From: Streptoverticillium olivoreticuli subsp. olivoreticuli
GTDB lineage: Bacteria; Actinomycetota; Actinomycetes; Streptomycetales; Streptomycetaceae
Assembly: GCF_003391135.1 (NCBI RefSeq)
Contig: NZ_CP031455.1
Coordinates: forward strand, 7,467,501 to 7,531,500
Length of the DNA: 64,000 bases
Direction: 5' to 3'
Under the pieces are notes generated by a model. The model was given only the letters and a program-made list of their open reading frames with translations, did no database searches and had not been told where the DNA came from. The translations under genes and the position numbers were made by a program. Shown piece by piece: positions 50,176-58,296 of this stretch (positions within the stretch are counted from its first letter, which is position 1; the number at the start of each line of letters is the position of its first letter).

Positions 50176-51018
50176 TCAACTGTCCCGGTTCAGGTACTGG
50201 AGGAATACGGACACATATGTCCGATCGGCGGCTTGCGAGCAGGGAAATGTCGCCACGGCGGCATCGAGTTCCGATTGATGGAACTTCCGCCACTTGGGAT
50301 TCTGGGCGGCCAGCGCCGCCAGTTGGTCCTGGGGCAGCACTCGGTCCCCACCCTGAATGCCGGCCATCATGGACGTGTATTCCTTGCGCAGGTCCGTGAT
50401 GAGCGCGAGACGGGATCGCGCCGGATGACCGGCCGCCGCCGCACAGGATCTCCACGTCTCAAGTGCCGATCGGTAACGTCCGTCGTGTTGCACCTCGCCG
50501 TCCACCCGAGCCCACTCGGAGTTCGCCTCCGGGATTCCATATTCCTTCTCGGTCGTACGCTGTGAGCTGTCCACGCATCCGGGAAGGGCCGCATCGTAGG
50601 CCTTGAGGGAAGCGGCTGAAAGGGTCTTCAGGTAGCTCTTGGCCGCCGTGGTCTCAGGGGCGAAGTGGGGGAACACCGATATTCCGAACCCGTGCTCGCG
50701 CGCGTAGCCGAGGCTCGAAAAGTCCGATGCGTCCTCGACGTCGACCACGCTGTGCGGGTTCTTGGGCAGGTACTGGAAGCCGCGCGACTTCATGCAGGTG
50801 GATGTCAGGGCCTCCGTGCGAGCGGCAACCTCAAGGTCGAATTCTCCCGACTCCGACTGGCCGGAAGCACCTGCCAGGATCAGCACGAAACGGCGGGTGT
50901 TGGCCGCCGCCCGGGCCGTCTGGCCGTCGTCGGACGGGAAATACGCGAACCCCGCCGCGACCATCGCGGCAATGATCGCGGCCAGCGCGACCGCGAGGGT
51001 CTTGTGTCTGCCCAGCAT
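50176..51018 (-). CDS. secreted or membrane-anchored protein, unknown function
   Basis: 280 residues from ATG 51018 with AGGAGG upstream. N-terminal anchor/signal (TLAVALAAIIAAMVAAGFAY), then a helical extracytoplasmic domain with cysteines in STCMKSRGFQYLP, LPGCVDSS, TWRSCAAAAGHP and TFPCSQAAD. The layout (Cys-Met-x3-GF near the start, a paired Cys later) resembles a common class of Streptomyces secreted hypotheticals. Downstream of the 133-residue secreted protein on the same strand (87-nt gap); possibly one operon under the third SARP. Confidence 0.75.
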   Translation of the reverse strand: MLGRHKTLAVALAAIIAAMVAAGFAYFPSDDGQTARAAANTRRFVLILAGASGQSESGEFDLEVAARTEALTSTCMKSRGFQYLPKNPHSVVDVEDASDFSSLGYAREHGFGISVFPHFAPETTAAKSYLKTLSAASLKAYDAALPGCVDSSQRTTEKEYGIPEANSEWARVDGEVQHDGRYRSALETWRSCAAAAGHPARSRLALITDLRKEYTSMMAGIQGGDRVLPQDQLAALAAQNPKWRKFHQSELDAAVATFPCSQAADRTYVSVFLQYLNRDS

Positions 51019-51105
51019 CGTCCGGGCCTCCTCCTTCGGCCGGTGTGCCCTGGTGCGCTCCGAACCGGGGCGCACCAGGGCTTCCGCTGCCTGCTCAGGC
51101 AACTG

Positions 51106-51507
51106 TCACCAGTTGCTCAGGTCGACGCCCACCTGGTCGAAACCCCGGTTGTAGGTGCCGTTGCTGGTGCAGTCGTAGTGCGAGGAGTTCGTACCGTTGC
51201 GCGCGACGATCGAGGACTCGTACCAGTTCGCTCCGCCGTTGCCCCGGAGGCAGTGGACCATGTCCTTGCCGCCGTCCTGCCCGGATACCCAGACGAACGA
51301 CTGCTGGTAGCGCTGGTAGCGGCTGTCCCAATTGTTCGCCACGAACTGGTATTCGCCGGTTCTGCCGGAGTCGTTGTACGCCTTGTGTTCCGTGACGTCG
51401 CCGGTCTTTATTTGTATCTGCGCCTCAGCGGTGCCCGTGGTGAGGCCGATCGCGGCGCAGCAACCTGCGACTGCCAGTGCGCCGAAGGTCTTCCAGTTGC
51501 GAGCCAT
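51106..51507 (-). CDS. small secreted protein, unknown function
   Basis: 133 residues. Signal peptide (TFGALAVAGCCAAIGLTTG, then TAEA), mature part about 103 residues rich in Asn/Tyr/Gly/Ser (YQFVANNWDSRYQRYQQSFV, DMVHCLRGNGGANWYESS, HYDCTSNGTYNRGFDQVG) with two cysteines. No family recognised; it looks like a compact beta-rich secreted domain. AAGGAG lies upstream. Divergent from the third SARP, with a SARP-type repeat in the gap. Confidence 0.78.
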   Translation of the reverse strand: MARNWKTFGALAVAGCCAAIGLTTGTAEAQIQIKTGDVTEHKAYNDSGRTGEYQFVANNWDSRYQRYQQSFVWVSGQDGGKDMVHCLRGNGGANWYESSIVARNGTNSSHYDCTSNGTYNRGFDQVGVDLSNW

Positions 51508-51632
51508 GGTTGATGAGTGCTCCTTCTGTCGTTCTGCCGATCGGCAGTGGTGCGGCGGTGCGTGTGCGGCCGCGGGCGGAGTTCGTCTTCGGTGAGCCGT
51601 GCTGCAGAGGCTATGGACACCCATCCGTCGGC

Positions 51633-51651
51633 CGTCCTAGGTTCGTCCTAG
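51633..51651. promoter_or_regulatory. 11-bp-spaced direct repeat, SARP operator candidate
   Basis: CGTCCTAG at 51633-51640 and again at 51644-51651: two identical octamers exactly 11 bp apart, the spacing recognised by SARP winged helices. It lies in the 195-nt gap between the third SARP and the divergent small secreted protein gene. No other feature was seen in that gap beyond ribosome sites. Confidence 0.6.
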
Positions 51652-51702
51652 CGCGAGGCAGGCCAGGGGGATCGGCGCTCATCGTCACGTACCAGGGGGA
51701 GC

Positions 51703-54636
51703 ATGAGATTCGGCTTACTGGGGCCGTTGCAAGCCCAGATCGCCGGACGCGCGGTCCCGTTGAACGGGCCGCGGCAGGCCAAGATGCTGGCAGCACTTCT
51801 GATCGACGCCAACAACATCGTCGCCATGGACCGGCTCGTGGCCGTGATGTGGGACACGAACGCGCCCGCCACCGCGGTCCGCCAGGTCCAGGACGCCGTC
51901 TCCGGGCTGCGCCGCAACCTCGTCGCCTGCGGAGCACCCGGCTCCTTGATCAGCACGCGGCGCGGCGGCTACGAGATCCACCTGGCTCAAGATCAGCTCG
52001 ATCTGCTGGAGTTCGACCACCAGCGACACCTCGCCGAACAGCACACGACCCCGTTCGAGACAGCGGTCGCGCTGCGGCGGGCGCTCGCTTGCTGGCGCGG
52101 AAACGCCCTGGTCGACATTCCCGGCCAAGCCCTGGAGATCGATGCGGCACGGCTGAACGAGAGACGCGCGGCCACGCGCAAACAGTGCCTGGCCATCGAA
52201 CTCGACCTGGGGCGTCATCGAGAGGTCGTCGATGAACTGACCGCTCTGCTCCATGAGCACCCTTACGACGAGCAGGTCGCCGAACACCTGATGGTCGCCC
52301 TCTACCGGTGCCGAAGACAAGGCGAGGCGCTGCAGGTGTACGAGCGGCTGCGCCGGACACTGGCCGACGAACTCGGCGTCGATCCCACCCCGCCGCTGCA
52401 GGCGCTGCATCAGCGCATCCTGACCGCGGATCCCGCCCTGGCGGCCACGATCCCGGCAACTGGCCCCTCGGCCACGCCACCGGAGAGCCCTGCCCCGGCG
52501 GCCCCCGGGCCGGCAATGGCGATGCCGGTGCGTCAACTTCCCCTCGATGTCCCCGACTTCGTGGGCCGAGTCGACGCGCTGGCCGAGGTCGCCCGATCGC
52601 TCGACGTGTCGGCGTCGAACCGGGCTCCGGTGGCCGTCATCGTGGGCGGTCCGGGCGTCGGCAAGTCCTGTCTGGTGACGCACGCCGCGCGGCTGGCGAG
52701 CACACTCTTCCCCGACGGCCAGCTCTACCTCGACCTCGCCGGGACGTCGGACGAGCCGCGGGACCCGGCCCTGATGCTGGCCGAGGCGCTGCGCGCACTG
52801 TCGATCGCCGGCAGCGCGATTCCGAACGGCCTGCCCGAACGGGCCGCGCTCTATCGGTCGTTGCTGGCGGACCGCCGGATGCTGGTGGTGCTGGACGATG
52901 CCGGTCGTGCCGATCAAGTGCTGCCGTTGCTGCCCGGGGCCGACGGTTGTGCCGTGTTGATCACCAGCCGCACTCTGCTGACGCAACTTCCCGGCGCCCG
53001 GCCCATCGACCTGGACGTGCTGAGCCCGGCAGAGGCGCGGGCGTTGTTCACGGGGATCATCGGGCGACGGCGGGTCGAGCGGGAACCGGCGGAGGCCGAC
53101 GCGATCCTCGAATGCTGCGGCAACCTGCCGCTGGCGATCCGGATCGCCAGCGCCAAGCTCACCGGCCGCCCGGCCTGGTCGCTGCGGGTGCTGCGGGAAC
53201 GGATCGAGGACGAGTCCCGGCGGCTGGCCGAGCTGAGGATCGGGGATCTCAGCGTGCGCGCCAGCGTCGATCTGAGCCTGCGGCTGCTGCCGGCCGACGC
53301 GGTGCGCGCGCTGAGTCTGCTGGGTCTGCTCGGCGCCCACACCCTGCCCGGCTGGGTGGTCGGCCCGCTGCTGGACCGCTCGGACGGCGAAGAGGTGCTG
53401 GACACCCTCGTCGACGCCAGCCTGGTGCGGCTGACCGCCACCGACGCCCTCGGCGAGCCGCGCTACCGACTGCACGACCTGATCAGGACCTGTGCCATGG
53501 AGATCGCCGCACCGCTGCCGACGGCGGACAAGCGGGATGCGATCGTCCGGGTGCTCTCCGTCTGGCTCGATCTGGTCAGGCGCGGCACCGACCGGCTGCC
53601 GGGCGGGCTGCTGGCCGCTGCGCCCGGTTCGGCACCGCGCCGATCGCTGCCCGACGCGGTCGTGGACCGCCTCATGGCCGATCCGTTCGGCTGGTTCGAC
53701 GCGGAACGCGACAACCTGCTCGGCGCCGTGAAACTGGCCGTGGACTGGGGCCTGGACGAGTCGGCCTGGGAGCTGGCGGCCGGCACGGCGACCTACTACG
53801 ACCACCGGTGTCTGTATCAGGACTGGCAGCACGGGCACCGACTCGCGTTGGACGCGGCCGAGGCCGCCGGCAACGCGCGCGGGGCATCGGTGCTGCTGCG
53901 CGGACTTGGCCAGCTGCACATCTACCAGGACGAATTCGACCGGGCCACCCGGGCCCTGGAGTCCTCCATCGAGCTGTGCCGGGACGGTGGGGACAAGCTC
54001 GGCGAGGCGTTGTCGGTGGCGACGCTCAGCACGGTCAGCCGGGTACAGGGCCGTGACGACGAAGCACTCGAACGTGTGGAGCAGGCGCTGGCCATCGCGG
54101 TCGGTGAAGGCGACCGGCACATCGAAGCGCAGCTGTCCTGCTCCATGGCCGTGATGCGACTCATGCAGGGTCAACTCGAAGAGGCGGAGTCCTGGTTCAC
54201 CGGAGCCCTGCGCCTGGCCGGGGAGCTTGATGACGAGCACCGCGTGGCCGTCGTGCTGCGGCGGTTCAGCCGGTTGCACGACCGGCGCGGTGATCCGGAC
54301 GAGGCGCTGCGCTGCCTGGGGCAGGCGCTGGCCACCTTCGAGAGACTGGCTGACGAGCGGTGCGCCGCGTACACGCTGCTGGAAGTCGGCCGCGTGCACG
54401 CCGGTCAAAACGACCGGGACCGGGCGAGCCCGGCGTTGGAGCGCGCGGCGGGCCTGTTCCACCGGCACGGCGACCGCCAGGACGAGGCCACATGCTGGCA
54501 ACTGATCGGCGACCTGGACGCCGCCGCCGGCCTCCACCACATGGCGCGCCAACACCGAAGCCGGGCGCTGCGGCTGTGGCAGATGATCGGCGAAATGAAT
54601 CAGACGAATGCGCCGGCGCGACCATCGTCGCCGTGA
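51703..54636 (+). CDS. AfsR/SARP-type regulator with NB-ARC and TPR (third)
   Basis: 977 residues. Winged helix from residue 1 (MRFGLLGPLQAQIAGRAVPL), BTAD (about 95-245), Pro/Ala linker, NB-ARC with P-loop GGPGVGKSCL (near 315) and LVVLDDAGRADQVLPLL, CCGNLPLAIRIASAKL, then TPRs. The start has GGGGGAG upstream. More distant from the tandem pair than they are from each other. Likely activates the divergent secreted-protein genes and itself through the 11-bp repeat. Confidence 0.92.
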   Translation: MRFGLLGPLQAQIAGRAVPLNGPRQAKMLAALLIDANNIVAMDRLVAVMWDTNAPATAVRQVQDAVSGLRRNLVACGAPGSLISTRRGGYEIHLAQDQLDLLEFDHQRHLAEQHTTPFETAVALRRALACWRGNALVDIPGQALEIDAARLNERRAATRKQCLAIELDLGRHREVVDELTALLHEHPYDEQVAEHLMVALYRCRRQGEALQVYERLRRTLADELGVDPTPPLQALHQRILTADPALAATIPATGPSATPPESPAPAAPGPAMAMPVRQLPLDVPDFVGRVDALAEVARSLDVSASNRAPVAVIVGGPGVGKSCLVTHAARLASTLFPDGQLYLDLAGTSDEPRDPALMLAEALRALSIAGSAIPNGLPERAALYRSLLADRRMLVVLDDAGRADQVLPLLPGADGCAVLITSRTLLTQLPGARPIDLDVLSPAEARALFTGIIGRRRVEREPAEADAILECCGNLPLAIRIASAKLTGRPAWSLRVLRERIEDESRRLAELRIGDLSVRASVDLSLRLLPADAVRALSLLGLLGAHTLPGWVVGPLLDRSDGEEVLDTLVDASLVRLTATDALGEPRYRLHDLIRTCAMEIAAPLPTADKRDAIVRVLSVWLDLVRRGTDRLPGGLLAAAPGSAPRRSLPDAVVDRLMADPFGWFDAERDNLLGAVKLAVDWGLDESAWELAAGTATYYDHRCLYQDWQHGHRLALDAAEAAGNARGASVLLRGLGQLHIYQDEFDRATRALESSIELCRDGGDKLGEALSVATLSTVSRVQGRDDEALERVEQALAIAVGEGDRHIEAQLSCSMAVMRLMQGQLEEAESWFTGALRLAGELDDEHRVAVVLRRFSRLHDRRGDPDEALRCLGQALATFERLADERCAAYTLLEVGRVHAGQNDRDRASPALERAAGLFHRHGDRQDEATCWQLIGDLDAAAGLHHMARQHRSRALRLWQMIGEMNQTNAPARPSSP

Positions 54637-54691
54637 AGCGCGTCCGCATCGAGCATCCGCGCGCCCTGGCACCAGGCAATCGATCACCTGA

Positions 54692-54994
54692 AAGGCGTCC
54701 GCTCCGTCCGCACCCACGAGGCCGCCGGCCGCGCTGTGCGGAGCCAACCCTGTCGAGCGCTCCTCCGGGGAGTCGGCACGCGGTGGGGACCGGCAGGCGA
54801 ACGCCGCCCTGTACCGGATCGTGCAGACCCGACTGCGCTTCGATCCGCGTACTCAGGACTACTACGAACGCCGTATCAAGGAGGGGAAGACCCGCAACGA
54901 AGTTGTCCTGTGCCTCAAACGCTACGTTGCCCGAGAGGTCTTTCACCTGGTCCAGCCCACATCCTCACAGCCCCCGCTACAGGGGCAGCCGTGA
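54692..54994 (+). pseudogene. 3' remnant of an IS110-family transposase
   Basis: The plus frame reads AALCGANPVERSSGESARGG, then DRQANAALYRIVQTRLRFDP, KEGKTRNEVVLCLKRYVARE and VFHLV: the C-terminus of an IS110/IS116/IS902-type transposase different from the intact copy at 1098-2318. A stop at 54689 in this frame and loss of the N-terminal DEDD domain make it a fragment. It fills most of the 378-nt gap between the SARP and pcaL. Confidence 0.75.
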
Positions 54995-55014
54995 TACGTG
55001 AGAGGGTCTGGCGG

Positions 55015-56796
55015 GTGAGTGAGACACCGGCGAACACCCTGCAATACCGCTCTGACGGGCCAGAAGACGCTCCGGTCCTGGTCCTGGGGCCCGCGCTGGG
55101 TACCACATGGCATATGTGGGACCGGCAGATACCTGAGCTGACCCGCCACTGGCGCGTCCTCCGCTTCGATCTGCCTGGTCACGGCGGCGCGCCCGCCGAG
55201 CCCGCTCCGGCCGTCGGGGAGCTCACCGACCGGCTTCTCGCCACGCTCGACGGCCTCGGTGTCGACCGCTTCGGGTACGCGGGCTGCTCCATCGGCGGCG
55301 CGATGGGCGCCGACCTCGCCCTGCGCCACCCGCACCGGCTCGTCGCGCTCGCCCTGATCGCCGCCTCCGCCCGCTCCGGCACGGCCGACTCCTGGCATCA
55401 GCGCGGCAACACTGTCCGTACGAGCGGCATGGACCCCATCGCCCGGTCGGCGCCGGAGAGCTGGTTCACCCCGAACTTCGCGGGCGCCCAGCCCGCCATC
55501 GTGGACTGGGCCGTGCAGATGGTCAGCACCACCGACCCCGGCTGCTACGTCGCCGCCTGCGACGCGCTGGCCGCCTTCGACGTACGTGCCGAGCTGGGCC
55601 GGATCGGCGTGCCCGCGCTGGTGCTCGTCGGCGCGGAGGACCAGGTGACGCCGCCCGCCGACGCCCGGGTCCTGGTCGCGGGCATCCACGACGCGCGGCT
55701 CGCGGTCGTCCCCGGCGCGTCCCACCTCGCACCGGTCGAGGCACCCGCGGCCGTCACGGACCTGCTGGTCCGCCACTTCACGACGGCCTGGCAGCTGTCC
55801 ACGCAGCAGGGCCTGACCCCGGTCACCTCACCGACGCCGCCGAGCCGGACCGCAACGCCCGCGCAGGGCCCCACGCCGGGGCAGGCGTTCGGCCCCGCGC
55901 CGGGCTCGGAGACGGGACAGCCGACCGGTCACGCGCCCGGCTTCCCGGGGCACGGCCCGGACGCGGGCGTCGCGAGCGAGGCCTTCGGCCACATGCCGGG
56001 CCGGACCACCGGCCCCGGGGGCCTGCCGCCGGGTCCCGCCCCGGCCCCGCAGCCGGGACAGCCGGCCGGTCGCGCGCCGGGCTTTCCCGCAAACGACCCG
56101 GGCGTGGCGCCGGGCCAGGCCCCGGGGTCCGGTCAGGCCCCGGGCTTCGCGGTGCCCGGGCGGGCAGAGGGGCGGACCGCCGGGCAGATGCCGGGTGCGA
56201 CGGCCGATCATGCCGTGGGCCGCGCCCCGGGCCCGGGGCACGTCGCGGGCGCGGCACCCGGCCACCTGCCGGGCCCCGCCTCGGGGTACGGGTTCCCGCC
56301 CGCCCAGCAGCCCACCCCCGCGCCCGGCGGCGGCGCCCCCGTACCGCCCATGACCGGCGGTTTCGGGCCGCCGCCCACCCTGGAGCCGGAAGCCGCCGCT
56401 GCGACCGCCCCGGACCCGGACCCGTACGGGCGCGGCATGCGGATCCGGCGCGAGGTCCTGGGCGACGCCCATGTGGATGCCGCGGAAGCGGCCAAGGACG
56501 ACCTCACCGGCGACTACGAGGACTTCGTCACCCGCTACGCCTGGGGCGGGGCCTGGGACCGCCCCGGGCTCGACCGCCGGACCCGCGCCCTGATCACCCT
56601 GACCGCCCTCACCGCGGGCGGCCACCTCGACGACCTCGCCCTGCACACGCGCGCCGCGCTGCGCTGCGGCCTCACCCCGGACGACATCAAGGAAGCGCTT
56701 CTGCACACCGCTGTCTACTGCGGTGTCCCCGCTGCGGGCGCCGCCTTCCAGGTCGCGCGACGCGTCATCGCGGAGGAATCGGCTCCTCCCGCGTAG
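55015..56796 (+). CDS. pcaL: PcaL: enol-lactone hydrolase fused to carboxymuconolactone decarboxylase, long linker
   Basis: 593 residues. The alpha/beta-hydrolase PcaD part (about 1-262) has PGHGGAP, nucleophile loop GYAGCSIGG (Ser92) and GASHLAP (His237). The PcaC part (about 475-590) has RREVLGDAHVD, DRRTRALITLTAL and DIKEALLHTAVYCGVPAA. It catalyses the last steps from protocatechuate to beta-ketoadipate. Residues about 265-470 form a Pro/Gly/Ala-rich linker with repeated GQ/GRAPGF motifs, much longer than usual in PcaL. GTG 55015 chosen for similarity. The rest of the pca genes are not in the window. Confidence 0.9.
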   Translation: MSETPANTLQYRSDGPEDAPVLVLGPALGTTWHMWDRQIPELTRHWRVLRFDLPGHGGAPAEPAPAVGELTDRLLATLDGLGVDRFGYAGCSIGGAMGADLALRHPHRLVALALIAASARSGTADSWHQRGNTVRTSGMDPIARSAPESWFTPNFAGAQPAIVDWAVQMVSTTDPGCYVAACDALAAFDVRAELGRIGVPALVLVGAEDQVTPPADARVLVAGIHDARLAVVPGASHLAPVEAPAAVTDLLVRHFTTAWQLSTQQGLTPVTSPTPPSRTATPAQGPTPGQAFGPAPGSETGQPTGHAPGFPGHGPDAGVASEAFGHMPGRTTGPGGLPPGPAPAPQPGQPAGRAPGFPANDPGVAPGQAPGSGQAPGFAVPGRAEGRTAGQMPGATADHAVGRAPGPGHVAGAAPGHLPGPASGYGFPPAQQPTPAPGGGAPVPPMTGGFGPPPTLEPEAAAATAPDPDPYGRGMRIRREVLGDAHVDAAEAAKDDLTGDYEDFVTRYAWGGAWDRPGLDRRTRALITLTALTAGGHLDDLALHTRAALRCGLTPDDIKEALLHTAVYCGVPAAGAAFQVARRVIAEESAPPA

Positions 56797-56819
56797 CGCG
56801 GCGTAGCAGTATGGGGATC

Positions 56820-57461
56820 ATGAAGCTGACCAAGAAGAGCCACGCGTGCGTCCGTCTGGAGAAGGACGGCCGCACGCTCGTCATCGATCCCGGCGCCTTC
56901 AGCGAGGAGGACGCGGCCGTCGGCGCGGACGCGATCCTCATCACCCACGAGCACCCCGACCACTTCCACGAGGACCGGCTGCGGGCCGCCCTGGACGTCA
57001 ACCCGGCCGCCGAGCTGTGGACGCTGCGCAGCGTCGCCGAGCAGGTCTCGGCGGCCTTCCCCGGCCGGGTGCACACCGTCGGCGAGGGGGACACCTTCAC
57101 CGCGGCCGGATTCGAGGTGGAGGTGCACGGGCAGCTGCACGCCGTGATCCACCCGGACATCGCGCGCATCACCAACGTGGGCTACCTCGTGGACGGTTCG
57201 GTCTTCCACCCCGGGGACGCGCTGACCGTGCCCGGCCGGCCCGTGGACACCCTGATGGTCCCGGTCATGGCCCCGTGGAACAAGGTCTCCGAAGTCATCG
57301 ACTACCTGCGCGAGGTCGGCCCGCGGCGCGCCATCGACATCCACGACGCGCTGCTCACCGACCTGGCCCGGCCGGTCTACGACCGGATGCTCGGCCCCGA
57401 CGGGCCCGGCGTGGGCACGGACCACACCCGGCTGGCACCCGGCGAGACCGTCGCGCTCTGA
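56820..57461 (+). CDS. metallo-beta-lactamase-fold hydrolase (UlaG-like)
   Basis: 213 residues from ATG 56820 (an ATG at 56811 adds three). MBL motif ITHEHPDHFHEDRL supplies the HxHxDH zinc ligands; VFHPGDALTVP and the C-terminal IHDALLTD hold the later ligand positions. Starts MKLTKKSHACVRLEKDG, as in many actinobacterial stand-alone MBL proteins. Substrate unknown. 23 nt after pcaL, but also followed closely by xth. Confidence 0.85.
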   Translation: MKLTKKSHACVRLEKDGRTLVIDPGAFSEEDAAVGADAILITHEHPDHFHEDRLRAALDVNPAAELWTLRSVAEQVSAAFPGRVHTVGEGDTFTAAGFEVEVHGQLHAVIHPDIARITNVGYLVDGSVFHPGDALTVPGRPVDTLMVPVMAPWNKVSEVIDYLREVGPRRAIDIHDALLTDLARPVYDRMLGPDGPGVGTDHTRLAPGETVAL

Positions 57462-57486
57462 CACTGTCGTACCCGGCCGTTAGGGT
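57458..57486 (+). promoter_or_regulatory. promoter of xth (leaderless mRNA likely)
   Basis: CTGACA (57458-57463), a 17-nt spacer, TAGGGT (57481-57486), with the ATG at 57493 where transcription should start. The -35 overlaps the stop of the MBL gene. No ribosome site before the ATG. Confidence 0.55.
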
Positions 57487-57492
57487 TGGCCC

Positions 57493-58272
57493 ATGCGCAT
57501 CGCCACCTGGAACGTGAACTCGATCACCGCCCGTCTCCCGCGGCTGCTGGCCTGGCTGGAGAGCAGCGGCACGGACGTGCTGTGCATACAGGAGACGAAG
57601 TGCGCGCAGGACGCCTTCCCCTTCGACGAGCTCCGCGAGCTCGGCTATGAGGCCGCGGTCAACGCCACCGGCCGGTGGAACGGCGTGGCCCTGCTCTCCC
57701 GCGTCGGCCTGGAGGACGTGGTCAGCGGCCTGCCGGGCGGCCCCGACTACGACGGGGCGCAGGAGCCCCGGGCGATCTCCGCGACCTGCGGGGGCGCCCG
57801 CCTCTGGTCGGTCTATGTGCCCAACGGCCGCGAGGTGGGTCACGACCACTACGCCTACAAGCTGCGCTGGCTGGAGGCGCTGCGCGACGCCGTCGCCGCG
57901 GACGCCGGGGCCGAGCGGCCGTTCGCGGTGCTCGGCGACTTCAACATCGCGCCGACCGACGAGGACGTCTTCGACCCCGCGGTCTTCGAGGGGGCCACGC
58001 ACGTCACCCCCGCCGAGCGCGCCGCCCTCGCCGCCCTGCGCGACCTCGGCCTGTCCGACGTCGTGCCCCGCCCCCTGAAGTACGACCGCCCGTACACGTA
58101 CTGGGACTACCGCCAGCTCTCCTTCCCCAAGAACAAGGGCATGCGCATCGACCTCGTCTACGGCAACGCCCCCTTCGGCGAGGCGTTCAAGGACGCCTAT
58201 GTCGACCGTGAGGAGCGCAAGGGCAAGGGCGCCTCGGACCACGCCCCGGTCGTCGTCGACCTGGAGATCTGA
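57493..58272 (+). CDS. xth: exodeoxyribonuclease III
   Basis: AP endonuclease / 3'-5' exonuclease for base-excision repair. 259 residues, normal length. Family motifs: MRIATWNVNSITARL, LCIQETKC with the metal-binding Glu, SVYVPNGREVGHDHY, LGDFNIAPTD, MRIDLVYG and the final SDHAPVVVDLEI with the catalytic Asp-His pair. Apparently leaderless. Convergent with the SGNH gene downstream. Confidence 0.95.
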   Translation: MRIATWNVNSITARLPRLLAWLESSGTDVLCIQETKCAQDAFPFDELRELGYEAAVNATGRWNGVALLSRVGLEDVVSGLPGGPDYDGAQEPRAISATCGGARLWSVYVPNGREVGHDHYAYKLRWLEALRDAVAADAGAERPFAVLGDFNIAPTDEDVFDPAVFEGATHVTPAERAALAALRDLGLSDVVPRPLKYDRPYTYWDYRQLSFPKNKGMRIDLVYGNAPFGEAFKDAYVDREERKGKGASDHAPVVVDLEI

Positions 58273-58296
58273 GGTCCGGGCGCCCCGCCCCGCGCG

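Noticed and set aside
54736..55014. N-terminal extension of PcaL
   Set aside because: The extra 93 residues coincide with an out-of-frame IS110 remnant and show no PcaD similarity; similarity starts at 55015.
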